This document shows, piece by piece, positions 27,409 to 35,879 of a stretch of 55,090 nucleotides of DNA. Location: the NCBI RefSeq assembly GCF_000415985.1, contig NZ_KE356561.1, forward strand, positions 797,641-852,730. The letters run 5' to 3'. The stretch comes from Haloquadratum walsbyi J07HQW2. GTDB taxonomy: Archaea; Halobacteriota; Halobacteria; Halobacteriales; Haloferacaceae. Below the pieces are notes generated by a model, which worked only from the letters and a program-made list of their open reading frames with translations, was not told where the DNA came from and ran no database searches. How positions within the stretch are numbered: position 1 is the first letter of the stretch; each line of letters begins with the position of its first letter. The position numbers and the translations under genes were made by a program.

Positions 27409-28866
27409 TTACGCAACATGGACGTTCGGAAAATACCGTCCATGAAAGTCAAACGGTATTGCGTGTGGAAGCGTGACCCGGGCGTGCTCGTTGAGTGTGT
27501 CACCAGACAACACAAATAATCGTGATCGGTCTTGATCAGTGTCAAGCCCAACTGTAAGGACAACTCCATCATCGCGTGACTCACCCACTGGGTTGGGGAC
27601 AAAAATTGGCTCAGTAAAATAATCAGCACCCTGTCCATATTCGATTGAATTTGTTGTTTCCGTATCAAATTTCAGTATCGCTTGAGCCCACTCTGTCACC
27701 GGTTGTTCCATGCTCATTGCATAGATATAGCGATGTGGCTGACACCACTGTGCTGGTGACGTCGTCGGCAGCGCAGTTCCATCGTCATATAACATTTGCT
27801 GGCTGACTGTTGCAGTAGTACTACCATATCGATCACCTGCAGGTGACCCAAGGTCAACTACAAACCGCTCAAGTCGACCAGCAAGCGTTCCCAGTTTACC
27901 CTCGCGTAGTGTATCAAGATATAATGAATCAATCGAGGTATCATCAGGAACCGTCTCAAGATCGAATACCACTTTTCGACCGCCATCTCGTTCGAATGCA
28001 TTGACATGATGGAATCCAAACACAGGATCAACAACGGGGTCAGCAACAATGTCACCCGTCATGCGATCCACAACAACAATTCGTGTCCCACGGTCAGGCT
28101 CCCATTCAAACTGTTCAATAAACGGGTCCTGGCGACCTGGACGAAGAAACTGAAGTGGGTCAAGACGGAGTGGAAACTCTGTCAGAATAACATATCGCGG
28201 CGTAAGACCGAAACTATGCATATATGCCGGTTTCTCAGTCGGAACACTGCCAATATGAGTATGTGAATCAGTGCTATCGATCGTATAGATATGATATTCA
28301 CTTCTGCGACCAAATGACGTATCGACAGTCAACAGTGTCCCTGTTGCCGGGTCACGTCGGAAATGCGCACATCGTAGTTGCCCAGTTGGCGCTGTGCCAT
28401 CATACTCAATTTGACCACTGGTCTCGAGCGTTGTCGGATTAACTGAGACGCTTCGTGGAGACTCAGTGAGCGCGAGGAATGTATCATCAACCCGCTCAAC
28501 GATGATATTTGTATTATCATATGTTGCTGTGAGAAATCCAGCAAGACGTGATCGCAGTGTTGTTTCACCGGTCGCAAACCCACCGGTGAATTCCCCTTCA
28601 CGAGCAGCCTCATACGCATCCGTTCGAAGGAACCGATTTTGATAGTGGACTATATCATCTGCGCCCTTCGTTGGATCAAACGTAAATCGCGTGAGCATTG
28701 CGAGACCATCGAACCAGTGATCAACTGAACTCCCCTCAGAGAATGAGAATGCCCCTGGACCATTTCGAATGAGCGTTCCAGTAAGCCATGACGGGAGCGA
28801 CCCTTCAACTGATATTGACGTATCCGTTTCGGTTGTGAGTGAGTGAAATCCCGGATGCGTCGACAT
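27409..28866 (-). CDS. Carotenoid oxygenase (CCD/RPE65 family)
   Basis: About 485 residues from the Met at 28866. The four iron-binding His of the seven-bladed propeller are present: His168 (RCAHFRRD), His217 (YMHSFGLT), His286/287 (FGFHHVNAFE) and His475 near the end (FDFHGRYF). The start GTLIRNGPGAFSF and HWFDGLAMLTRF are family hallmarks. It cleaves a carotenoid or apocarotenoid double bond with O2; retinal for rhodopsins is one possible product. Its substrate cannot be read from sequence. Full length for the family. Confidence 0.93.
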   Translation of the reverse strand: MSTHPGFHSLTTETDTSISVEGSLPSWLTGTLIRNGPGAFSFSEGSSVDHWFDGLAMLTRFTFDPTKGADDIVHYQNRFLRTDAYEAAREGEFTGGFATGETTLRSRLAGFLTATYDNTNIIVERVDDTFLALTESPRSVSVNPTTLETSGQIEYDGTAPTGQLRCAHFRRDPATGTLLTVDTSFGRRSEYHIYTIDSTDSHTHIGSVPTEKPAYMHSFGLTPRYVILTEFPLRLDPLQFLRPGRQDPFIEQFEWEPDRGTRIVVVDRMTGDIVADPVVDPVFGFHHVNAFERDGGRKVVFDLETVPDDTSIDSLYLDTLREGKLGTLAGRLERFVVDLGSPAGDRYGSTTATVSQQMLYDDGTALPTTSPAQWCQPHRYIYAMSMEQPVTEWAQAILKFDTETTNSIEYGQGADYFTEPIFVPNPVGESRDDGVVLTVGLDTDQDRSRLFVLSGDTLNEHARVTLPHAIPFDFHGRYFPNVHVA

Positions 28867-28999
28867 ACAAATGGTATAACTGCCAGTCGCTAACACCTGT
28901 TGGTACGATGGTGGAATTCATGAATACAATATCTGTGATATTAACACTATCATCATCGCCATCGGGAGAACTGTCATCGACAGTTTTGATTCGTTTGGT

Positions 29000-30499
29000 C
29001 TAATTTCCTTTTGGACTGTAATTCGGCGCTTCATCAGTTATCATGACATCATGTGGATGGCCCTCAGTCTGACCAGCAGCTGAAACTCGGACAAATTCAG
29101 CCCGTTCTTTGAATCCAGGGAGTGTCTCAGCCCCAACGTACCCCATTCCAGATCGCATGCCACCAACGAGTTGATACAACTCTGATGCGAGTGTCCCCTT
29201 ATACGGTGTCGCCGCTTCTACCCCTTCAGGAACAAACTCTTCATTCTCATCAGCCTCTTTTAGATACCGATCGCCACCGCCTGACTTCATTGCACCAACG
29301 GAACCCATCCCACGATATTGTTTGTATTTCTTACCGTTCATCGTGATAACGCGCCCTGGAGCTTCATCGGTCCCTGCAAAGTATGACCCAAGCATTACTG
29401 CGTCCGCACCAGCGGCAATCGCTTTGATTGCATCACCAGAATATCGGATTCCACCATCAGCAATCACAGGAACGCCCTCTGGGGCAGCAACATCTGCCAC
29501 TTCAGAAATGGCTGTAATCTGTGGCATCCCCGCTCCAGAAACAACACGAGTTGTACAGATTGACCCTGGTCCAATTCCAACTTTGAGTCCATCAGCAAAA
29601 TCAACTGCAGCCTCAGCTGCCTCCCGCGTTCCGATGTTGCCAACAACAACATCGGCTCCTACACTCGTTTTGATTTCACGGGCACTGTCGAGCACATTGA
29701 GATTGTGTGCATGTGCACAATCAATAAATAGAATATCAGCTCCAGCCTCATCAGCAGCTACTGCACGGTCGGTCTCAAATGGACCAACAGCAGCACCAAC
29801 GCGAAGACGTCCATCATCATCCCGGATAGCATCCTCATGTTGACGTCGCTGAAGAATCCCCTGCATCGTGATAAGACCAACAAGACAATTTGACTTATCG
29901 ACGAGTGGGACGCGCTCAATTTTATGATCATACATTAATTCAAGTGCATCGCGAGCATCAACCGTGAGTGATGCCGTCACAACCTCATCGGTCATCGCCT
30001 CACTAACAGCGTCTGAGTCACCAACCTCAAGATATGGGCGAATATCTGTGCCAGAGATAATTCCTAATACGGTATCATCATCATCAACGACCGGTGCACC
30101 CGAAACGCCCTCATGTTCCATCATCGCATCAACTTCACGGACAGTTTGTGTTGGACTTGCAGTTACAACGTTTTCACGACGAATAACTAACTCATCAGCA
30201 CGTTTGACCCGCTCAATCTCAGCAATCATTTCTGTTGTGTCCATATTTCGATGCAGAACACCCAATCCTCCCTCACGAGACATTCCAATTGCTGTTCCAG
30301 ACTCTGTTACAGTATCCATCGCCGCAGAAACAATCGGAATGTTCAATTCAACATTTCGTGAGACACGAGTCGACACATCTGCAGCATCGGGCTCAACGCG
30401 ACTTTCCATGGGTCGTAAGAGCACATCATCAAATGTGAGTGCCTCAGGAACCTGTAACTTCTCAGAAAACCGCCCCCTCCCAGAAACGTTATTCGCCAT
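29000..30499 (-). CDS. guaB: IMP dehydrogenase
   Basis: A protein of 499 residues. The TIM barrel opens with [18 protein letters not shown]. Two CBS domains are inserted at about residues 105-225. The catalytic loop [18 protein letters not shown] holds Cys315, followed by [20 protein letters not shown] and the flap region with RGMGSVGAM. The enzyme oxidises IMP to XMP with NAD+, the committed step of GMP synthesis. The Met at 30499 is preferred to 30565, which adds a non-conserved leader. Confidence 0.97.
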   Translation of the reverse strand: MANNVSGRGRFSEKLQVPEALTFDDVLLRPMESRVEPDAADVSTRVSRNVELNIPIVSAAMDTVTESGTAIGMSREGGLGVLHRNMDTTEMIAEIERVKRADELVIRRENVVTASPTQTVREVDAMMEHEGVSGAPVVDDDDTVLGIISGTDIRPYLEVGDSDAVSEAMTDEVVTASLTVDARDALELMYDHKIERVPLVDKSNCLVGLITMQGILQRRQHEDAIRDDDGRLRVGAAVGPFETDRAVAADEAGADILFIDCAHAHNLNVLDSAREIKTSVGADVVVGNIGTREAAEAAVDFADGLKVGIGPGSICTTRVVSGAGMPQITAISEVADVAAPEGVPVIADGGIRYSGDAIKAIAAGADAVMLGSYFAGTDEAPGRVITMNGKKYKQYRGMGSVGAMKSGGGDRYLKEADENEEFVPEGVEAATPYKGTLASELYQLVGGMRSGMGYVGAETLPGFKERAEFVRVSAAGQTEGHPHDVMITDEAPNYSPKGN

Positions 30500-30713
30500 G
30501 TAAACGGTCAGCAGGGAACCGACAAAAACATTGCGAGAGCCTATATCCGTGTGTATTGCTGGCATACGGCGTCAATCGTACGAATATATAGTCTGCTATT
30601 CACGGTTGATCAAGGGATATTTGACACTCGTACCGCCGGACCAACATCGATTCAGACACCGTGTCGTTACATCCCACACAAAGGTTAAATTGATCAATCA
30701 TTTTATATTGCAT

Positions 30714-30980
30714 ATGGACTCCATGTGTCCTGCTGCATCGTGTATCGCCAGCCAGTCAAGTGACGACTTTGGTGAGGCATTTACTACAACATTTACACAG
30801 ATGTGGGACACACTCAAGCGAACAAATCGGATGCTGTTATCAACACTAACTACAGTATCTGTTCGCGATGGGTATGGAGTGCGCGGGCGATCGTCCGATG
30901 TTGGATCTGTTCTTGTTTCAGAAGGTCCACATCCGGTCGACCGCCGATATCGCCGGTTGACCGATGGTGACGGTCACTAA
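30714..30980 (+). CDS. Small hypothetical protein preceding the DUF5794-like gene
   Basis: An 88-residue protein of no family I know: MDSMCPAASCIASQSSDDFG, then a helix TFTQMWDTLKRTNRMLLSTL and a charged C-terminal part GPHPVDRRYRRLTDGDGH. An alternative start is the Met at 30723. Only six bases separate its stop from the next ATG, so the two form an operon. A TTTATATT box-like stretch lies just upstream of the start. Confidence 0.65.
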   Translation: MDSMCPAASCIASQSSDDFGEAFTTTFTQMWDTLKRTNRMLLSTLTTVSVRDGYGVRGRSSDVGSVLVSEGPHPVDRRYRRLTDGDGH

Positions 30981-30986
30981 TTTCGA

Positions 30987-31973
30987 ATGAGTGTCTCACG
31001 ACATCCGGTTGCACTTCGTCTTGAACAGCAGGTAGGAAGTGCGACCCGGCTATTGGCGACCGTTATGGCACTCCCACTCATCGATGGGATCTTTCCAGCA
31101 CTGATTATCGCTGGTGCACTCGATAGCCCACTTGGCATTCTTGAAGCAGGTTTATTGATATTTGGTGGATCAGCAACTGTTGCTGTCATCCTTGCAGAAA
31201 TGGATGGAACTCGCAAAGAACAAGTCCGCTCAGTACTGATCCTAGGCGCAATATTACTTCCAATTGCCGGGGTTGAGGCGCTGTTCGCTGAGACATTAAA
31301 ATCAGTACTTGACTTCGCTGTGTTCCATCGATTTGCTGGATTAGTCATTCTTGCTGTCGCTGCAAAAACCGCCTCTGCAAAGATTGGTGAATATCTCCCA
31401 TCCTCAGGTATTATCATTGCTCTTGGATTGGTTGCCAGTGTTAATCTCAACAACGCATCGATTATTCTTGATCCAAATATTACGGTGGTCACACAAGCAG
31501 TCGCTGCCGCAGGTGTTGGGGTTGGGTTTGCCCTGCTTGTTGCACTCTTCGCGCCACGGCTTCGGGGTATTGTCGATCTTGATCGCTTTCGGTTTGGGAG
31601 TTCTGTTGCACTTGGAATGCTTGCACTTGATATACTCGGATTGCTCCCGACGGAGGCACCGGTCGCCCTTGGTGTTCTTTGTGTGACTGCAGTCTTCGCA
31701 TATGATCCTGATAGTCCAGGTGTGGGGAACTCCGTGGCAGCTGCTGGTCATGCAGTCGGCAGTAATCAAATCGATGACCCTGTTTCTAAGATGGGGACTT
31801 CACCACCGGCATCGACATCTGATACAACCCCAAACGTTGGCGGCAACAGTAATGTCGCAGCATCAGTCGACGGTGCCGAGAGTGACTCTCACACATCAGA
31901 TACTGATTCGGACTCCGGAGAGGCTGGATATGGATTTCCAGACGATAGTGACTCACATGCGCCATGGCTATAA
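30987..31973 (+). CDS. Multipass membrane protein, DUF5794-like
   Basis: A protein of 328 residues. About seven hydrophobic helices occupy residues 25-240 (for example ALPLIDGIFPALIIAGALDS and ILGAILLPIAGVEALFAETL). A disordered Ser/Asp/Gly-rich tail of about 85 residues follows, ending in GYGFPDDSDSHAPWL. From memory it matches the haloarchaeal DUF5794 family. No transport or enzyme motif stands out. It is the second gene of a two-gene operon with the small protein before it. Confidence 0.78.
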   Translation: MSVSRHPVALRLEQQVGSATRLLATVMALPLIDGIFPALIIAGALDSPLGILEAGLLIFGGSATVAVILAEMDGTRKEQVRSVLILGAILLPIAGVEALFAETLKSVLDFAVFHRFAGLVILAVAAKTASAKIGEYLPSSGIIIALGLVASVNLNNASIILDPNITVVTQAVAAAGVGVGFALLVALFAPRLRGIVDLDRFRFGSSVALGMLALDILGLLPTEAPVALGVLCVTAVFAYDPDSPGVGNSVAAAGHAVGSNQIDDPVSKMGTSPPASTSDTTPNVGGNSNVAASVDGAESDSHTSDTDSDSGEAGYGFPDDSDSHAPWL

Positions 31974-32253
31974 GCTGGATTTGACTCGTATGGACTCGCC
32001 AACGATAGATTTAGCCCACCCCAGAATTACTCTAGCGTAGTTCATGCTGAATATGGTGAAAATATGAGCATGGAAGGATTCATTTCCGCCCTAAACGACG
32101 GGGCTTTCTCCTCTATTTTCTGGTAAATACACACACACAGAGGTCACACTCCGACGAGTGTTGTTATGCCAGCTGCAGAGATAACAGAGTCGATATAGAT
32201 CAATTTTTAGGGGACACGACGGACTTACATCGTTTGATATCATCTACTCTCAT
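31974..32253. other. Intergenic region with transposon-end-like hairpin
   Basis: No gene is present. At 32086-32112 CCGCCC-taaacga-CGGGGCTTTCTCC forms a short hairpin with a T/C-rich tail. It resembles ends of haloarchaeal IS200/IS605 elements, but could instead act as a terminator for the preceding operon. Confidence 0.45.
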
Positions 32254-32475
32254 ATGAGCAATCGTGTCGTCGAAGGTCGAATGGTGACCCCAGAGCGCCT
32301 TGCAGAGCTTGTTGAGGGCGAACGGCCACTTGAAGCAGAGCCAATCGAGGACGCCGATCACTCGTGTCCAGAATGTGATGAAAATGTTATTTCTGTTGGA
32401 TATATGCCGAGCGTTACTGAGTTCGTTACCGCATATAAGTGTCAAGAGTGCTCATGGTCTGATACGGACCGATAA
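32254..32475 (+). CDS. Zinc-ribbon miniprotein, DUF5795-like
   Basis: A protein of 73 residues: MSNRVVEGRMVTPERLAELV, then a zinc ribbon with CPEC (SCPECDENV) and CQEC (YKCQECSW) separated by VISVGYMPSVTEFVTA. From memory it matches the haloarchaeal DUF5795 family. Such small CPxCG proteins often bind nucleic acid or other proteins, but the role here is unknown. It lies 75 bases upstream of tRNA-Trp. Confidence 0.8.
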   Translation: MSNRVVEGRMVTPERLAELVEGERPLEAEPIEDADHSCPECDENVISVGYMPSVTEFVTAYKCQECSWSDTDR

Positions 32476-32549
32476 TCGCTGACGTATTCTCTTTACCGAT
32501 AATCGTAACCACTTTAGGCAGCATCGGTTTATGCATGATTGCGGAATGG

Positions 32550-32728
32550 GGGGTCGTGGCCAAGCCCGGTATGGCGACTGACTCCAGAGGCAGACCGCCC
32601 GGTGACGATACTCCAGACTGATATACCGAGCGATCAACTGATCATTGATCGCAGTGACGACCCTCTGGGGTACCGAGGCGCGAACCGGAGATATCAGTCG
32701 ATCGGGGGTTCAAATCCCTCCGACCCCA
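32550..32728 (+). tRNA. tRNA-Trp (anticodon CCA) with 105-base intron
   Basis: Exons are about 32550-32587 and 32693-32728. Acceptor GGGGTCG pairs with CGACCCC and the discriminator is A. The anticodon arm is ACTGA-CTCCAGA-TCAGT once the intron is removed between positions 37 and 38. CCAGAGG...CCTCTGG around the splice sites can form the bulge-helix-bulge cut by archaeal splicing endonuclease. T arm: GGGGG-TTCAAAT-CCCTC. Haloferax has an intron of similar length at this site. Confidence 0.95.
32588..32692 (+). ncRNA. tRNA-Trp intron with box C/D-like guide RNA elements
   Basis: The intron contains two exact GTGACGA elements (C/C'-like) near 32601 and 32654, and two CTGA elements (D/D'-like) near 32619 and 32637. 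In Haloferax volcanii the matching intron guides 2'-O-methylation of C34 and U39 of tRNA-Trp itself. The same role is expected here; I did not map the guide pairing base by base. Confidence 0.65.
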
Positions 32729-32920
32729 TACTGTTCTGTTCTGTTGATTATCATCACGGATATCGTCATAGATGACATGTGATCACGTCCGATATCAAAA
32801 ATATTGGAGCTAATTCACTAACCTTGCTGTGTTTACCGTATTATAATACGATATGGTTAGAAATATTGAGTTATTCTGATGTAGCGTAAATATTATACTT
32901 TTCTTTGGATATACTGCATA

Positions 32921-33067
32921 ATGATGATAGACGCAGAGTTCGGAGCATGTGTCGAGTGTGGAAACCTACATATGGAGGGTGGATCTGCACCCAATGATAT
33001 CGATGAATGCGCTGTCTGCGGAGGTTACGTTTCTGAGGTTGAACTTGACGACCTCATCGGGTTATGA
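32921..33067 (+). CDS. 48-residue double CxxC zinc-ribbon miniprotein
   Basis: The translation is MMIDAEFGACVECGNLHMEG, then GSAPNDIDECAVCGGYVSEV, then ELDDLIGL and a stop. The two CxxCG knuckles (CVECG, CAVCG) give one four-Cys zinc site. The C-terminal part is acidic. Translation may start at the second Met (32924). This is the CPxCG-type miniprotein class common in haloarchaea. It has no other gene within 70 bases. Confidence 0.7.
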   Translation: MMIDAEFGACVECGNLHMEGGSAPNDIDECAVCGGYVSEVELDDLIGL

Positions 33068-33138
33068 ATAAAATGGAAGTTTCTGTATCAATATCTGTTT
33101 GTATTTGTGTATCGCATTGATTATAGGATAAGGACCCC

Positions 33139-33684
33139 TCAATTGGTCTGATAATCCACTTCAGTGGCTGATTGTGGTTCCCACATGTATGTAGTTCCAT
33201 ATCTTCGTTGTGGGTTATCATTGATTACAATCACATTATACGCATGATTATTTTCAGGGTCAACCATCACTCCAACCGAGTTTATGAATGGATCCATCCT
33301 GGTAAATGAATCTCGAAGGTCAAATGCGAAATTATCACAGTCATATCGGTTGTGTTCATACACTTGATTGAGTTGTCGGTGGAACAGATTTGCGTGCAAT
33401 TTCACCACCTCATATGATTTTGGAACGCGATATTCTCTATCTGGACCAATATAATATATCCCACGATCTGGTTGTTCCCAGTATTGTGGAAGCGAATTGT
33501 CCAAGGTTCGTTTCATCCAGTCAATATCTTGCTCTGTTGTCTCTATTGAGAGTATCCTATCAATATTCAATTCAGATTTTGCAGATTCTGTCTGCGCAAA
33601 CATTTCCGTTGACTCGGACGATGGAAGCGTTGGTGGCATAGCCGTTGCAGCTCCGATAAGATTCAAATGACTCCGACGAAGCAT
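33139..33684 (-). CDS. Papain-like cysteine peptidase related to agglutinin (MOA) C-terminal domain
   Basis: A protein of 181 residues. A short hydrophobic N-terminus (MLRRSHLNLIGAATAMP) may be a signal or anchor. The C-terminal half has a putative triad in the right order and spacing: Cys116 (RYDCDNFAFDL), His147 (NNHAYNVIV) and Glu169 (YMWEPQSA). The same C-D-x-F-A / H-A-Y-N-V / E-P-Q pattern is known from the protease domain of the mushroom lectin MOA and its bacterial relatives. The target is unknown. The gene is AT-rich compared with its neighbours and could be acquired. Confidence 0.65.
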   Translation of the reverse strand: MLRRSHLNLIGAATAMPPTLPSSESTEMFAQTESAKSELNIDRILSIETTEQDIDWMKRTLDNSLPQYWEQPDRGIYYIGPDREYRVPKSYEVVKLHANLFHRQLNQVYEHNRYDCDNFAFDLRDSFTRMDPFINSVGVMVDPENNHAYNVIVINDNPQRRYGTTYMWEPQSATEVDYQTN

Positions 33685-33940
33685 GGATCACCGAAAATTA
33701 ATCTAACATTTTGTGTTATTAACTGTGTCATTAATTTATCTTCATAATGAAAATATGTATCGACTGTCATGAGGACTGCGTGGGCATATGTTCATAGTAT
33801 ATTATATCAGACATGTATACAGTGTAACTTATAGATGAAATCACAATATTATAACAAACTCCAATCCTTCAGAAATACACTGCCGAATCATGGCGAAAAT
33901 ACCGTTGACTGAGCACACTAAGTCACTTTAGCATAATCCA

Positions 33941-34588
33941 CTATAATTCATATATTTTGAGACAGTCAGAAACAGGCGGATGTTTGCCTACCTCACGAAC
34001 AACCAATCTAAATTCATCGATACTCAGTGTGGGAAGGTTGAGTTCTCGATTAGATTCAAGATACTCAATAAGCTCATTATATTCCGTCATATCATTCAGA
34101 TATCCAAATGTTAAATGTGGAATAAATTCCTCGCCATCACGATCCAGTGTGGTTGTTTCTGCGTATGTACAGAGTCTACGGTTGATATCGGCTAATTCCC
34201 CACCATCATCAATCTCAGAGTACACGACATCAGGAAAAATATTAAATTGAGTTAGCTCAATCTCAAACGGATCTGTCCGTTGTAGCTCCTGTGAAATGAT
34301 CTCATCAATTCGCTCAGTTGGGTTACCATCTGTCGTCACTAATTCAACCGGATCATCAAAGAGTTTCACGGTTAAATGAAGTATTTCACACGGAACGGGG
34401 TCAAAACATGAGAAATCAGTAAGTGTGTCAATAACTTGGTTGTACGCTGAACAGGAAAGTGTCTTACTGGCATCAGCAAGCAACACGAGTCGTCTTTTTG
34501 TATCACTATCATAATTTGGAGGAGTGATATCATGGCGACGGGTCCAAAACTCGGCAGCTTTGGATGCCATGTCTTCATCATGTACCAT
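33941..34588 (-). CDS. 2H phosphoesterase-like protein (2'-5' RNA ligase fold)
   Basis: A protein of 215 residues, or 209 if the Met at 34570 is used. Two HxT motifs, ILHLTVKLF (H71-T73) and FIPHLTFGYL (H158-T160), are 87 residues apart, the hallmark of 2H enzymes such as LigT/ThpR and cyclic phosphodiesterases. Those enzymes act on 2',3'-cyclic phosphates or 2'-5' linkages in RNA and small nucleotides. It lies 256 bases from the peptidase gene on the same strand. The sequence is AT-rich. The specific substrate is unknown. Confidence 0.75.
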   Translation of the reverse strand: MVHDEDMASKAAEFWTRRHDITPPNYDSDTKRRLVLLADASKTLSCSAYNQVIDTLTDFSCFDPVPCEILHLTVKLFDDPVELVTTDGNPTERIDEIISQELQRTDPFEIELTQFNIFPDVVYSEIDDGGELADINRRLCTYAETTTLDRDGEEFIPHLTFGYLNDMTEYNELIEYLESNRELNLPTLSIDEFRLVVREVGKHPPVSDCLKIYEL

Positions 34589-35246
34589 ATTTACCTGCTG
34601 AAGGAGACAATTGGATTAATTTTGATTCCCACTGAGAAATAATCGATTTTGTGTGGTCACCGCCGGAATGAACGATAGCGTCACAAATGATGACATGAGC
34701 ATTTTGTGTGTGTGTGTGATATTGGTTCATTTGGCTGTGAATTTCTCTCTGTGAAGTTGAGTATTAAAAATAGCTGCGATGGTTGTGTTCAAAATAAAAA
34801 AACGATACGTCCGGTACCGTGTATGTCTATCATTATGATACAGCCGAGCAGACAATATTGAATAAACGAAAAGTACCTCAGAAAGCAGATATGATCCGAA
34901 TATCGACCAATTTCTGTGTGTGTGTGAGCATATTAATGATATAAAATTTGCATACGCAGATATATAGTAGAAGGGTAATTTATTAATTTGCGTGAATCCA
35001 TGCCTAATAGCAGTCATATTATAGATGAACAGATAACCTAACTGTTCAGTTGTCAGTGCACTCACACGCATAAATTAACTTATTGATGATGAGAGATGTG
35101 TGAATATATATGCTTGGATGTGTATAGTTATTTCACTGATATGTCGGGGTCCCGTAGTGGTCTAACTGAGTTGCAGATCTGCCTTCAGAATTGAGTTAGT
35201 AATAAACACGGTCAGTTTTTGTTCTATCGGCTATTTATTAGCGTAG
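34589..35246. other. AT-rich non-coding stretch with two TG microsatellites
   Basis: No gene is present in about 660 bases. (TG)n tracts occur at about 34704-34718 and 34914-34926. A minus-strand open frame here is basic and rich in Tyr/His, unlike local proteins. Promoters for the divergent genes on both sides must lie within it. Confidence 0.5.
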
Positions 35247-35879
35247 ATGGTAAGCCACCGGGACGGCAGCGAGATCAACTTACTTGATTCATCAATCCGA
35301 ACGACAGGTGGAGCGTTATTTTCAACCACAGTATATGCACTTAGTGGGATTGTCTACGCTGCTGTGACGACGCCATCCGTCGCTGGAACGTATTTTTTTA
35401 TTGCGATTGGGGTTGCACTCATACTACGACCTATAAAGGGAGTCAGTCAAACGCTTCAAAAAATTGGAAGCGAGCAGGGTGAGTCTGTTAGTGCGTACTT
35501 CGGTCTCACGATTATATTTGCACTCGGCTATCTCGGTATAACGCTCGGCGGATTCATTATTGCACCACTTCGGCGATTGTTGATTGAATCGACAGTATTT
35601 GCTCCATCATTGGTAACACCGGTCACTCTGCTTGCAATCTCCACAACGTCGTTAATGATTGCACAAAGCCTTGTTGCTGCGATTGGCTATCCAAGTGCTG
35701 GAACGTGGATTACGGCAACGAAGGGGACACTCCAGTTGGTTATTCTACTTGTATTTGACGGAGTGTTCACAACACCGGCAGATCTCATTATCGTTGTTGT
35801 CGGGACTCGACTGTTCGTTACAGGTATTGTTATCATGGCTGTTCGGACAGCCCCAGCAGTTCCAACGCGTCGTGAGTGA
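35247..35879 (+). CDS. Polysaccharide flippase, N-terminal part (split gene)
   Basis: 210 residues with about six hydrophobic helices, opening NLLDSSIRTTGGALFSTTVY, typical of oligosaccharide/lipopolysaccharide flippases (MATE-like MOP superfamily). The protein stops at VPTRRE, where family members continue for about 290 residues. The missing part is encoded next door in the -1 frame. Full-length family members have about 480-510 residues and move lipid-linked glycans across the membrane. The two halves together make about 496. Confidence 0.75.
   Translation: MVSHRDGSEINLLDSSIRTTGGALFSTTVYALSGIVYAAVTTPSVAGTYFFIAIGVALILRPIKGVSQTLQKIGSEQGESVSAYFGLTIIFALGYLGITLGGFIIAPLRRLLIESTVFAPSLVTPVTLLAISTTSLMIAQSLVAAIGYPSAGTWITATKGTLQLVILLVFDGVFTTPADLIIVVVGTRLFVTGIVIMAVRTAPAVPTRRE

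Noticed and set aside
29322-30503. Two long plus-strand frames opposite guaB
   Set aside because: Antisense shadows of a highly conserved gene; the translations are Ser/Thr/Ala-rich with no motif.
34727-35071. 114-codon minus-strand frame in the AT-rich gap
   Set aside because: Basic, Tyr/His/Ile-rich composition unlike the acidic proteins of this genome and no family resemblance.
35145-35215. tRNA-like sequence (GGGGTCCCGTAGTGGTC)
   Set aside because: The start resembles a tRNA D-arm, but no anticodon stem, T arm (GGTTCAAAT) or matching acceptor arm can be found.
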